Program-made: the position numbers and the translations under genes
Source: Prochlorococcus sp. MIT 1314
GTDB lineage: Bacteria; Cyanobacteriota; Cyanobacteriia; PCC-6307; Cyanobiaceae
Assembly: GCF_034093315.1 (NCBI RefSeq)
Contig: NZ_CP139300.1
Span: 124,001-188,000, forward strand
Direction of reading: 5' to 3'
DNA: 64,000 nucleotides
The notes under the pieces: model-generated
Seen by the model: only the letters and a program-made list of their open reading frames with translations
Database searches by the model: none
Told to the model about the DNA's origin: nothing
Part shown: one piece after another, positions 1 to 6,940 of the stretch
Layout of the letters: each line of letters opens with the position of its first letter
How positions within the stretch are numbered: the stretch's first letter is position 1

Positions 1-766
1 TTTAAACTTAGGCATTGATATTTTATGGAAAGGTTTGGAAGAAGTAGAGGAAAATAATATAAATGGAATAGTTCTTGCAAATGAGGTTTTAGATGCTTTG
101 CCAGTAGAGAGAATAACCTTCTCAAAAGGAAAATTACTTCGACAAGCAGTTTCCATAGACAAAAAATCTCATAAATTATATTTTGATGAAATGCCAATTA
201 TAAGTGAATTGAGAAAAAGTATTGAACTTGCTAAAAGTGAGTTGGGAATTACTATTCCGCCTGAAGATGCTCCTGAAGGATGGACGACAGAATGGCATAT
301 AGATAACTCAAAATGGTTAAAAGCTATTTATCAAAAAATTAATAATGGTATTTTATTGATAATTGATTACGCTAAAGAAGCCCAAAAATACTACACCTCC
401 AAGAATTCTGATGGGACGATAGTTTCTTATGAAAATCAAAAAATGACGAATAATGTCCTAGATTCTCCTGGGAATTGCGATTTAACATCTCATGTGTGCA
501 TAGAAACTTTAATTAATGATGCTGAGACTCTTGGATTTGATACTGTTGGAATAACTAAACAAGGAGAGGCTTTGTTGGCACTTGGATTGGCAGAGAGACT
601 TTATGGGATTCAGAAAGAAATTAAAGAGGATTTATCAAATGCCCTTCTAAGAAGAGAGGCATTACTTAGACTCGTTGATCCTATTTGTTTAGGTGATTTT
701 AAGTGGTTTGTTTTTAAAAAGTTTAATAAGAAGGAAATGAATATAAATTCAACCTGTTTGCGTTAA
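1..766 (+). CDS. MidA-family (DUF185) SAM-dependent methyltransferase, 5' truncated
   Basis: The reading frame is open from base 2 of the window to a TAA at 764-766, so the start lies upstream of the window. The visible part resembles the C-terminal two thirds of the MidA/NDUFAF7 (DUF185) methyltransferase family: an N-E-V-L-D-A-L-P-V stretch, a later L-L-I-I-D-Y-A segment, and a T-S-H-V stretch followed by a conserved [13 protein letters not shown] run near the end. Family members methylate a protein arginine in mitochondrial complex I assembly; the cyanobacterial substrate is not established. The gene converges on aroB and the two coding ends overlap by 4 bp. The SAM-binding glycine motif would lie outside the window. 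Confidence 0.8.
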   Translation, partial: LNLGIDILWKGLEEVEENNINGIVLANEVLDALPVERITFSKGKLLRQAVSIDKKSHKLYFDEMPIISELRKSIELAKSELGITIPPEDAPEGWTTEWHIDNSKWLKAIYQKINNGILLIIDYAKEAQKYYTSKNSDGTIVSYENQKMTNNVLDSPGNCDLTSHVCIETLINDAETLGFDTVGITKQGEALLALGLAERLYGIQKEIKEDLSNALLRREALLRLVDPICLGDFKWFVFKKFNKKEMNINSTCLR

Positions 767-1854
767 CAAAAAAACTTTAAAAATAATGAATCTTCTACGT
801 CATCATATATATCAACAGCTCCAATTTCTTTCGGTAATATAAATCTCATTTTGCCATCACGAACTTTTTTATCGCCCATAAGTATTGTTAGAACCTCTTT
901 TTTATTTATTTTGGGGATCTCGGTAGGAAGATCGTAACTCTTCAAAAGATTCTTCTGTCTCTCTAATTCTTCTTTAGACCATAACCCTTTCTCAATTGCT
1001 ATTTTTCCCGCAATATTCATACCAATTGATATTGCCTCTCCATGTAGAAATTTGCCGTATCCACATAAATTTTCAATAACGTGACCAAAAGAATGACCAT
1101 AATTCAATATTGCTCTAACACCATTCTCATGTTCGTCTTGTGAAACAATATGAGACTTTGTTTTAATAGATCTATTAATTATAGTAATTAGATATTCATT
1201 TTTAAGATTTATAAGTTCATTTTTGTTTTTTTCAATTTCTAAGTATTCGAAAAGTTCTTTATCTCTTATTACACCGTATTTTATTACTTCGGCCATGCCT
1301 GCACTAAATTCTCTTTTGGGCAAACTTTTTAAAGTTTCTGGATCAATAAAAACTGCTTTAGGTTGATTGAAAGCTCCAATTAAATTCTTACCTTTTGGAT
1401 GATTTACTCCTGTTTTTCCTCCCACAGATGAATCAACCATTGATAATAATGTTGTTGGAATCTGAATATATTCGATACCTCTCAGCCAAGTCGCAGCTGC
1501 AAAACCACTTACATCTCCAACAATTCCTCCTCCAAGGGCAATAATTATTGAATTTCTATCTAAGCCAAATTCAAATGCTACATCATATATTTCACTTAAG
1601 GTTTTTAAGTTTTTATATGATTCTCCAGCCTTGATAAGGAACATTTTGGCCTGAAATTTATTTTCTTTTAAATTATTTAAAAATTTTTCTCCATACAAAT
1701 TTGATATTTCTTCATTTGAAATCACAAGTATTTTTCTATTATTTGTTATTCCAATTTTTAAAAGTTCTTCGCTGATATTATTCAGTATCCCTGCTTCTAG
1801 AGTTACTTCGTATGACTTATTACCTAATGGGACTAATATTTTTCTCTTATTCAC
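763..1854 (-). CDS. aroB: 3-dehydroquinate synthase
   Basis: Second step of the shikimate pathway, converting DAHP to 3-dehydroquinate with NAD+ and a divalent metal, in the cytoplasm. The 363-residue length is normal for the family. Visible signatures are the NAD-binding [11 protein letters not shown] segment (about residue 108), the [16 protein letters not shown] substrate/NAD loop, an A-E-V-I-K-Y-G metal ligand region, and the H-S-F-G-H and H-G-E-A metal ligands near residues 253-272. The gene is convergent with the methyltransferase and divergent from purK, with a 125-bp promoter-bearing gap between them. Confidence 0.97.
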   Translation of the reverse strand: MNKRKILVPLGNKSYEVTLEAGILNNISEELLKIGITNNRKILVISNEEISNLYGEKFLNNLKENKFQAKMFLIKAGESYKNLKTLSEIYDVAFEFGLDRNSIIIALGGGIVGDVSGFAAATWLRGIEYIQIPTTLLSMVDSSVGGKTGVNHPKGKNLIGAFNQPKAVFIDPETLKSLPKREFSAGMAEVIKYGVIRDKELFEYLEIEKNKNELINLKNEYLITIINRSIKTKSHIVSQDEHENGVRAILNYGHSFGHVIENLCGYGKFLHGEAISIGMNIAGKIAIEKGLWSKEELERQKNLLKSYDLPTEIPKINKKEVLTILMGDKKVRDGKMRFILPKEIGAVDIYDDVEDSLFLKFFC

Positions 1855-1979
1855 AATTGATTACCTATTTAAAATTTATAAATATTTGGTATTAAATACT
1901 TTATATATTAGCAAAATCTAAGCTCCAGATCCTTAAAAATTCAGTTGTTAAGAATTGCAAATGGTAATAAAATCATGCT

Positions 1980-3170
1980 ATGAGTTTTAAAAAAAATATA
2001 AACGATATTAAGAAAAATTATTCCCTAGGAATAATTGGAGGTGGTCAACTGGCTTTGATGTTAACCGAGGCAGCAAAAAAAAGAGATCTAGAAGTATGTG
2101 TGCAAACAAAATCTTGTGATGATCCTGCTGGTTTAAAAGCAGATCATGTCATAGAAGCTGATCCTTTAAAGATAAGAGGTAATAAATCATTAATTAATGA
2201 GTGTGAAAAAATAATTTTTGAAAATGAATGGATAAAAATTGATAAATTAAATTTAATTGACAATAAAGATATTTTTGTTCCAAGCCTTAATGCAATTAAG
2301 CCTTTAGTAGATAGGTTTTCTCAAAAAAAATTAATAGATAGAATGAATATTCCCTGCCCAAAATGGATAAGTATTGAAGATTTTAAAAATCTCTCGGATG
2401 AGGAAATCAATAATTGGACTTTTCCTCTAATGGCAAAATCAAATAAAGGTGGATATGACGGCAAAGGGAACAGAAAAATAAAGACAAAAGAAGATTTAGA
2501 TTCTTTTTTAACAGAGAATAGTTCTAATGAATGGTTAATAGAAGAATGGATAGAGTATGAAAAAGAACTGGCTCTTGTTGGTTCGAGAGATGGGACCGGT
2601 AAGATAAGATTCTTTCCAATAGTTGAGACGTTCCAATCAAACCATGTTTGTGATTGGGTTCTTGCCCCTGGAATAAATGAATATGATTTGAACTTATTTG
2701 CAATAAATATTTTCTCTTCAATAGTCAATGAACTTAATTACGTTGGAGTTTTAGCTATTGAATTCTTCTATGGAGATAATGGTCTTTTAATTAATGAAAT
2801 AGCTCCTAGAACACATAACTCAGCTCATTTCTCTATTGAAGCTTGCACTTCAAGTCAGTTTGATCAATATGTTTGCATTTCTTCTGGGATAATGCCACCT
2901 GAAATTAAAATGAACTGTGAAGGCGCAATTATGATAAATCTACTGGGGTTAAAAAAGAATTTCCCAATCTCAATGGAATCCAGAATTAAAATGTTATCTG
3001 AAATTGAGGGTTCTAATATTCATTATTATGGCAAATCTCGCGAAATTCTTGGAAGAAAAATGGCCCACATCACATTTTTATTAAATGGTAAAACGCATTT
3101 AGAAAGATATGATGAAGCTCAAATTTTATTAACTATGGTGAGAGACATTTGGCCATTTCCAAATGCATAA
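1980..3170 (+). CDS. purK: N5-carboxyaminoimidazole ribonucleotide synthase (PurK)
   Basis: ATP-grasp enzyme that carboxylates AIR with bicarbonate in de novo purine synthesis; PurE acts next and is not in the window. The N-terminus carries the glycine-rich G-I-I-G-G-G-Q-L-A segment (residue 18 on). The ATP-grasp core shows a lysine/glycine loop (K-G-G-Y-D-G-K-G) near residue 155, and the C-terminal E-I-A-P-R-x-H-N-S-x-H motif sits near residue 273. At 396 residues it is full length. The 6S RNA follows immediately, an order conserved in cyanobacteria. Confidence 0.95.
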   Translation: MSFKKNINDIKKNYSLGIIGGGQLALMLTEAAKKRDLEVCVQTKSCDDPAGLKADHVIEADPLKIRGNKSLINECEKIIFENEWIKIDKLNLIDNKDIFVPSLNAIKPLVDRFSQKKLIDRMNIPCPKWISIEDFKNLSDEEINNWTFPLMAKSNKGGYDGKGNRKIKTKEDLDSFLTENSSNEWLIEEWIEYEKELALVGSRDGTGKIRFFPIVETFQSNHVCDWVLAPGINEYDLNLFAINIFSSIVNELNYVGVLAIEFFYGDNGLLINEIAPRTHNSAHFSIEACTSSQFDQYVCISSGIMPPEIKMNCEGAIMINLLGLKKNFPISMESRIKMLSEIEGSNIHYYGKSREILGRKMAHITFLLNGKTHLERYDEAQILLTMVRDIWPFPNA

Positions 3171-3190
3171 AAAAATAAGTTAGAGTTATA

Positions 3191-3368
3191 TTACTGGATC
3201 TTTGGTTAAGTTCTTCTTTATGTGCTCTGATCTGACTCTCTTTCGACATGAGGAGACTGTCGTGATGCGGTAGTAAACCGATCTTGTAATCGGAAACGAA
3301 AGCCCACTTTGAATCCTCTTCTGGCATTTCCAGGTCGATGCAGCAGAGAACTGACGGGGATCCGGTTT
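3191..3368 (+). ncRNA. ssaA: 6S RNA (ssaA/ssrS type)
   Basis: No convincing reading frame, but clear RNA character directly after purK, the known position of the cyanobacterial 6S RNA gene. The two ends close perfectly: ACTGGATC at 3193-3200 pairs with GATCCGGT at 3359-3366 (one G-U). The roughly 175-nt length and the long imperfect hairpin with a central open region fit 6S RNA, which binds the RNA polymerase housekeeping holoenzyme. Local GC content is visibly higher than in the flanks. The exact 5' end is not determined; processing from the purK transcript is possible. Confidence 0.85.
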
Positions 3369-3369
3369 T

Positions 3370-3415
3370 ACCTATCAAATGCTTGCTATAACAGGCTTTT
3401 GATGGGTATTTTATT
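3370..3415 (+). terminator. Rho-independent-like terminator after 6S RNA
   Basis: ACCTATCAAA (3370-3379) pairs over 10 bp, with one G-U, with TTTGATGGGT (3398-3407). An inner stem GCTTG/CAGGC (3381-3385 with 3392-3396) extends the hairpin. A T-rich tract, ATTTTATTTT, follows. It would end the 6S RNA or the purK-6S transcript. Confidence 0.7.
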
Positions 3416-3476
3416 TTATGGAATAACTGAGCTGTTTTTATTCTCTATCAGCGTAAATAATTTATTTGCCAAACAC

Positions 3477-3523
3477 TTGACGATCCATCTCTAATGTATT
3501 TATATTAGTAGTACACATGTATT
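3477..3523 (+). promoter_or_regulatory. Promoter with LexA-like operator, copy 1
   Basis: A -35 box TTGACG (3477-3482) is followed after 18 bp by a -10 box TATATT (3501-3506) and then a near-palindrome AGTACACATGTATT (3510-3523). The palindrome fits the pattern AGTACA-NN-TGTATT and differs by one arm position from the cyanobacterial LexA consensus as I recall it (RGTAC-N3-DGTWC-B). The same arrangement recurs at 5926-5971. Operator function and the identity of the regulator are inferred. Confidence 0.6.
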
Positions 3524-3531
3524 ACTAAGTA

Positions 3532-3831
3532 ATGACTTTAGGAGGAGCTAATGTTTGGACTAATTTTTCTTACGGTTATCGTAATGAGTCCCCAAGTGGT
3601 TGGTTGCTTAGCCCAGACCGCAGCAGATTAATTTTATTTATGAGGAATAAAAAATCTCCAAGAAATAGTATGAGAATTTTTGCTCATACATATTATGCAA
3701 ATGATCTTGGTGAGCCAATTGCAATTAAATCAACCACCCAAATGTATTTGGATAATGCTTGGGATAAATGGCATGACCTTCAATTAGAAGGTTGGACTTT
3801 TGAAGAACTTGAATTACCTGAATCTGTATGA
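3532..3831 (+). CDS. DUF1651-like conserved hypothetical protein, copy 1
   Basis: Up to 99 residues, function unknown. From the G-W-L motif (about residue 23) it aligns along its length with the protein at 5972-6268: shared features are G-W-L, an L-I-L/I-S-F segment, Y-A-N-(D/E)-L-G-E-P, and a G-W near the C-terminus. The pattern matches the marine-cyanobacterial DUF1651 family, named from memory. The ATG at 3532 has no Shine-Dalgarno and lies only 9 bp after the putative operator. A strong AGGAGG at 3540-3545 instead serves a different-frame ATG at 3551. The true DUF1651 start may therefore be downstream, for example the TTG of the G-W-L-L segment. The stop overlaps the next gene's start (ATGA). 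Confidence 0.75.
   Translation: MTLGGANVWTNFSYGYRNESPSGWLLSPDRSRLILFMRNKKSPRNSMRIFAHTYYANDLGEPIAIKSTTQMYLDNAWDKWHDLQLEGWTFEELELPESV
3551..3631 (+). CDS. Overlapping 26-residue lipoprotein-signal-like peptide, copy 1
   Basis: This ORF lies inside the DUF1651-like gene in another frame. It starts at ATG 3551, 5 nt after AGGAGG (3540-3545), the best ribosome binding site of the locus. The product starts MFGLIFLTVIV and contains P-Q-V-V-G-C with Cys19, followed by only seven residues. The hydrophobic stretch ending in V-V-G-C resembles a lipobox. The paralogous locus encodes a 26-residue relative (5997-6077) that also starts MFGLIF, keeps P-Q-x-x-G-C-L and has its own Shine-Dalgarno. Function is unknown; small lysis-type or signalling lipopeptides would look like this. 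Confidence 0.5.
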   Translation: MFGLIFLTVIVMSPQVVGCLAQTAAD

Positions 3832-3968
3832 CTAACTTAAATCCAATCAAAAAGAAATTATCAAAAGTAGATAGAAAGATATCTATGCAAGACCCATCAA
3901 AATTATTAGCAGAATTTTTTAATGGTGTTGTCATTGAACTTGATGAAGAATATAAATATGACTCATAA
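3828..3968 (+). CDS. Small hypothetical protein (46 aa)
   Basis: ATG at 3828 overlaps the stop of the DUF1651-like gene by 4 nt (ATGA), suggesting translational coupling. The N-terminus is lysine-rich (M-T-N-L-N-P-I-K-K-K) and the C-terminus acidic (E-L-D-E-E-Y). There is no recognised domain and no membrane segment. It belongs to a tightly packed unit with the genes on either side. Confidence 0.6.
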   Translation: MTNLNPIKKKLSKVDRKISMQDPSKLLAEFFNGVVIELDEEYKYDS

Positions 3969-4110
3969 AGAATTGATAGATCAAGTTTCCGCAAATTTAT
4001 TTAAACAAAGTGGAAAGTTAGAAAGCAGAAGATCTTGGTTGGCAATGAGAAATTATCTTGAACAATTAGATACCGAACAACTTAAATCCATGCTTAAAGA
4101 CCACGGATGA
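3958..4110 (+). CDS. Small hypothetical protein (50 aa), M-T-H-K-E-L start
   Basis: The preferred start is ATG 3958, which overlaps the end of the preceding 46-residue gene by 11 nt; the same frame is open further upstream to a GTG at 3922. The product is helical and charged, with S-R-R-S-W-L-A-M-R-N-Y-L near the middle, and is probably soluble. I do not recognise the family. It is the last gene of the small plus-strand unit starting at 3532 and is convergent with the ligase-like operon. Confidence 0.6.
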   Translation: MTHKELIDQVSANLFKQSGKLESRRSWLAMRNYLEQLDTEQLKSMLKDHG

Positions 4111-4120
4111 TTTAAAAACT

Positions 4121-4234
4121 TTATTTGGTTTTTATTTTTTTCTTAATTCTCAGAAAACCGTAAGTTGCAAAGCCAACCAAAAACATATCCAAGTAAATAT
4201 GCCAAGTAGGAAAAATCTGATGTATTAATTCCAT
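4121..4234 (-). CDS. Small membrane protein (37 aa)
   Basis: ATG at 4234 overlaps the stop codon of the ligase-like gene (TAATG), so translation is probably coupled. The product begins M-E-L-I-H-Q-I-F-P-T-W and has one hydrophobic stretch (Y-L-D-M-F-L-V-G-F-A-T-Y-G-F-L) followed by a lysine-rich tail, as expected of a single-span protein with a cytoplasmic C-terminus. Function unknown. Confidence 0.6.
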   Translation of the reverse strand: MELIHQIFPTWHIYLDMFLVGFATYGFLRIKKKIKTK

Positions 4235-4983
4235 TAACGTTTTATTGCCACTTGCCAATAAGGATAATCTAAATTTGATTTTTCTCTAATTAATTGTAAT
4301 TTTCTAGAATTTATTTTTACTACTATTCCATCTGTTGGATATTTACTAAAAAGCTTCCCTTCTAGCCATTGTTTTCTAAATACTTCAACTTGGCTCGTAA
4401 AGTTGCATGAAATATCCTCAGGGATCGTGAAGCCAAGCTTTGAAAGACTCTTTTTGGACTCATATTGGTTAAGTGTTGAATTAAGTATTTGAAATGAGCA
4501 GAAGCTAAGATTTTCAGAAAATCCTTCTTTAGCTCTTAGAAATCCAGAAGCGATTATCTGGGAGATATTTGGACTTTGGTTGGGTGCATATAATTCACCT
4601 CTAACTTGAAGAACTCCTAGTAAAGGAAAATTATTGGGAATGTCTTGGACTTTAATAAGTTTACTAGTAACGTCTTTCCCTTTTCTTGAAATTGCTTTCT
4701 CCAAGGTTCCATCTCTATATTGCAAAGCAACAGCACAACCATCAATTTTCGGCTCAATTAATAATCTGGTATCTACTAATAATCCTTTCAAAAATTCATC
4801 TAATGAATCCTTTTCTAATGAAGGTAAAATTAGTTTATTTTTCTTTTTAAAGTAATCACAATTAGGGTTTGTTCTTAATAAATTCTTTTCAAGTTGGTCG
4901 AACTGCTTATCAGAAATTAAAGCATTACCATTTCTATAATTATCGTCATACCATTCAATTCGTTCTTCTAAATAAGTCTTCAT
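4234..4983 (-). CDS. Compact NAD-dependent DNA ligase-like protein, adenylation domain only
   Basis: At 249 residues this is far shorter than LigA (about 670). The N-terminus resembles the NAD-specific Ia domain (a Y-D-D-N-Y stretch and I-S-D-K-Q-F-D-Q-L near residues 12-31). Nucleotidyltransferase motifs follow in order: motif I E-P-K-I-D-G with Lys79 as the expected AMP acceptor, an S-R-K-G-K-D-V-T segment, motif III V-R-G-E-L-Y, motif IV D-G-I-V-V-K-I-N, and motif V ending in A-I-K-R at the very C-terminus. OB-fold, zinc-finger, HhH and BRCT domains are absent. In known LigA proteins the isolated domain can self-adenylate but not ligate efficiently, so this may be a partner-dependent ligase or another nucleotidyltransferase. 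It sits in a minus-strand run of small genes with abutting ends. Confidence 0.8.
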   Translation of the reverse strand: MKTYLEERIEWYDDNYRNGNALISDKQFDQLEKNLLRTNPNCDYFKKKNKLILPSLEKDSLDEFLKGLLVDTRLLIEPKIDGCAVALQYRDGTLEKAISRKGKDVTSKLIKVQDIPNNFPLLGVLQVRGELYAPNQSPNISQIIASGFLRAKEGFSENLSFCSFQILNSTLNQYESKKSLSKLGFTIPEDISCNFTSQVEVFRKQWLEGKLFSKYPTDGIVVKINSRKLQLIREKSNLDYPYWQVAIKR

Positions 4984-5190
4984 TTAATATGATGGCTTGA
5001 TTTTTTGGTTAGGTATCCAACTTGGCTTATCTATGATCCATTTTTCTCTATCTTCATATTTAACAGTCCATAAAAGAAATGAAGAAATTTGTTTTAGAGA
5101 TATGCCAACCATATATCTTGTTTTTGGACTAATTATTATAAATCCAATTAACAATATTAATAAAATAAGTTTAAATATACCCTTAATCAT
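4984..5190 (-). CDS. Small membrane protein (68 aa)
   Basis: The stop abuts the ligase-like start with no spacer, so the two are probably co-translated. The preferred start is ATG 5190; the frame stays open to 5250. An N-terminal hydrophobic helix (about residues 5-21, rich in L and I) is followed by a basic, Trp-containing C-terminal part with W-I-P-N-Q-K. Family not recognised. Confidence 0.6.
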   Translation of the reverse strand: MIKGIFKLILLILLIGFIIISPKTRYMVGISLKQISSFLLWTVKYEDREKWIIDKPSWIPNQKIKPSY

Positions 5191-5221
5191 TTCATAATTC
5201 ACCGTAATTTTTGCAAACCTT

Positions 5222-5503
5222 TTAATTAATGCAATTCTTATAACCTTCAATCTTCGCTAGTTCATCAATATTTAAACCTGTTTCTTCTAATAAAGTTTCG
5301 CCTATATCGTCTTTATTAAATTTGGTTAATGCTCCCTTAGTAGAATACTTAATACATTGGTTTTTATATTTTTCTACTTTGACAATAGGAGATAAATAAA
5401 AACCAAACAAAATAATAAAAGCTCCATAAGTTAAAACTTTTCTATGGTTTTTCCACCATTCATAAAATTTATTGGACACGAAAAATAAATAACTAATTTC
5501 CAT
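5222..5503 (-). CDS. Hypothetical single-span membrane protein (93 aa)
   Basis: A short amphipathic start with W-W-K-N-H is followed by a hydrophobic helix at about residues 24-40 and then a soluble C-terminal part with two cysteines (Q-C-I-K-Y and K-N-C-I-N). The layout resembles the larger protein at 27988-28425 (lysine-rich region, one membrane span, a Cys-containing tail), but I see no convincing alignment. It is in the same minus-strand run as the ligase-like gene. Confidence 0.6.
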   Translation of the reverse strand: MEISYLFFVSNKFYEWWKNHRKVLTYGAFIILFGFYLSPIVKVEKYKNQCIKYSTKGALTKFNKDDIGETLLEETGLNIDELAKIEGYKNCIN

Positions 5504-5547
5504 TTTAAATTGATTGTCAACAATTACTTTGGTATTTGAAGGATTGC

Positions 5548-5784
5548 TTAATTTATTGTTTTTTCATTAATAGATTTAACCCAAGAATAATATCTTGATT
5601 TTCTAATCCTTTGCTCTTTCGAGACTAATCTATCAGCGGATTCTAGGGGTGATTCTCCTTTCTCAACTTTTGTTGTAATAGATATACCAAAACCTTTTGC
5701 TTCAATTTTTGCAATGCCCCCCTCTAAAAAAAATAAAAAAGACCAACCTTTGTTCCATCCTAAATAGAAGGGATTTCGATACAT
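5548..5784 (-). CDS. Hypothetical protein (78 aa), M-Y-R-N-P-F start
   Basis: ATG 5784 is preferred over a TTG at 5856 in the same frame. The product has an aromatic N-terminal half (Y-L-G-W-N-K-G-W-S-F-L-F-F-L) and a charged C-terminal half with R-Y-Y-S-W-V-K. No known domain is recognised. It may be the first gene of the minus-strand run reaching 4121. Confidence 0.5.
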   Translation of the reverse strand: MYRNPFYLGWNKGWSFLFFLEGGIAKIEAKGFGISITTKVEKGESPLESADRLVSKEQRIRKSRYYSWVKSINEKTIN

Positions 5785-5925
5785 TTGCTTCTTTTGGATA
5801 TACTCTTTTAATGATATTTTCCTTTTCAAGGAGTTACTTGTATACACTATTACCAAATAAGAAGTTTACGGATGATTAATTTTGGAAAGTAATTTTAGTA
5901 TTTAAATAATTATTTGGAGGAATAC

Positions 5926-5971
5926 TTGACGCCCAGGAGTAGTACATTTATATTAATAGTACAACTGTATT
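5926..5971 (+). promoter_or_regulatory. Promoter with LexA-like operator, copy 2
   Basis: TTGACG (5926-5931), a 17-bp spacer, TATATT (5949-5954), then AGTACAACTGTATT (5958-5971). This repeats the element at 3477-3523 almost part for part, and an extra AGTACA half-site lies inside the spacer (5941-5946). The first ATG (5972) follows the palindrome directly, so the transcript leader must be very short. Confidence 0.6.
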
Positions 5972-6268
5972 ATGTTTATGGCTTCTGGAGTTGCTGATGT
6001 TCGGACTTATTTTTATCGTGGCAGCCTTATTGACCCCCCAACTGGCTGGTTGTTTAACAAAAAAAGTGGTTTATTAATTTCTTTTGAGAATTATAAGAAA
6101 TCCGTATCTAATAACTTAAAAGTATACACTCATCTTTTCTATGCAAATGAATTAGGTGAACCAGCCAAAATTAAAAATTCAAGACTTCTTTCTACTGAGT
6201 GTGCTTGTGAAACATGGAATGAATTAATTTCACGAGGTTGGCAAATTGTTACTAATAAATTCCAGTAA
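5972..6268 (+). CDS. DUF1651-like conserved hypothetical protein, copy 2
   Basis: 98 residues in its longest form and paralogous to the product of 3532-3831. The shared part starts at G-W-L (about residue 26) and includes Y-A-N-E-L-G-E-P and a terminal R-G-W. Upstream of G-W-L the two proteins share little in this frame, while the overlapping 26-codon frame is better conserved, so the annotated N-terminus is doubtful. Function unknown. Confidence 0.75.
   Translation: MFMASGVADVRTYFYRGSLIDPPTGWLFNKKSGLLISFENYKKSVSNNLKVYTHLFYANELGEPAKIKNSRLLSTECACETWNELISRGWQIVTNKFQ
5997..6077 (+). CDS. Overlapping 26-residue lipoprotein-signal-like peptide, copy 2
   Basis: ATG 5997 is preceded by GGAG (5987-5990) at good spacing. 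The product starts MFGLIFIVAALL and contains T-P-Q-L-A-G-C, a canonical lipobox (L-A-G-C) with Cys19, then seven residues to a TAA at 6075. It is related to the peptide at 3551-3631. Compared codon by codon in this frame, differences are synonymous or hydrophobic-conservative (TTT/TTC, CTA/CTT, TGC/TGT; V/L, V/A, M/L), which argues for real coding. Confidence 0.5.
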   Translation: MFGLIFIVAALLTPQLAGCLTKKVVY

Positions 6269-6293
6269 TCATGATCATGTTAAATCCGTAAAA

Positions 6294-6504
6294 ATGGGAA
6301 TATCTAAAAGAATTTACCCTAATACTAAAACGAACAAAGATTTATATTACTTGCAATCACTTTCGCTACAGCACTACAGAAACTTTTGCTACTATCTTGA
6401 TCTGTCCAAGATACGAAAAACGCATACCTCAGGGCGATCATTTACTTAAAGGTTGTGAGTATTGGCAAAAAAATAGGATGATATTTTCTCCTGAAGTATC
6501 TTAA
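6294..6504 (+). pseudogene. Probable frameshifted small gene (C-P-R-Y-E-K-R family remnant)
   Basis: A frame open from about 6331 to a TAA at 6502-6504 encodes a protein-like sequence with spaced Cys and His residues (I-T-C-N-H-F, I-L-I-C-P-R-Y-E-K-R, G-D-H-L-L-K-G-C-E-Y-W) but has no ATG, GTG or early TTG start. An ATG at 6294 opens another frame that runs out at about 6449. The simplest reading is one indel near 6335 splitting a gene of roughly 70 codons. A non-AUG start at ATT 6340 is possible but has no good ribosome binding site. Confidence 0.35.
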
Positions 6505-6605
6505 TTATTCTTTAATTAACCTTCTCTAGGTAGAGATATTTAATTATGTAAACAAAGCATTATTTTATACAACTTCAAAAAAACTTTTTAGGTAATTTAT
6601 AAATT

Positions 6606-6707
6606 ATGATTCAATTTTATTTTTCCATATTTTTATTAGTAGTGCTTACTTTTTTTGCACTTTTGTTAGATGCCCCAGAATTGGCTTCTTTAATTCAAAC
6701 ATTTTAG
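6606..6707 (+). CDS. Small membrane protein (33 aa)
   Basis: ATG at 6606, TAG at 6705-6707. Almost the whole peptide is one membrane helix (F-Y-F-S-I-F-L-L-V-V-L-T-F-F-A-L-L-L) followed by D-A-P-E-L-A-S-L. Single-span proteins of this size are common as accessory photosynthetic subunits in Prochlorococcus, but I do not recognise a specific one. Confidence 0.5.
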   Translation: MIQFYFSIFLLVVLTFFALLLDAPELASLIQTF

Positions 6708-6874
6708 GATGCATTAAATTAGGTTCCAATTTTTTTAAATTACCAAAAACTTCTTTAAGATTATCAATAAATAATAAATTTATTTTTAGAGTTTATAATA
6801 AAACCAGCATTTTTACTGATTTACTTTCTGTATAAGTAAGAAGTAAGTTAAATTTGTTGAATAGGAGGGATCTA

Positions 6875-6916
6875 ATGATTGACAGTCCACCAGAGAAGAT
6901 AGTTTTTAAAAAATAA
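6875..6916 (+). CDS. Candidate 13-codon ORF with strong Shine-Dalgarno
   Basis: AGGAGGGA just upstream of ATG 6875 is an unusually strong ribosome binding site for this genome. The peptide is M-I-D-S-P-P-E-K-I-V-F-K-K. A hairpin with a T tract follows at 6941-6977. This could be a micro-protein, a leader peptide, or the body of a small RNA in which the AGGAGG is a binding site rather than a start signal. Confidence 0.3.
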   Translation: MIDSPPEKIVFKK

Positions 6917-6940
6917 ATCTAGATAAAACTAATGCTAAGT

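Noticed and set aside
3133-3494. Open frames over the 6S RNA
   Set aside because: RNA closing stem, position after purK and terminator explain the sequence; frames lack ribosome binding sites.
6057-6064. Programmed -1 frameshift at the A7 run linking the 26-aa peptide to the DUF1651 frame in copy 2
   Set aside because: The slippery run fits A-AAA-AAA, but copy 1 has no such run at the equivalent place, so it is unlikely to be a conserved mechanism.
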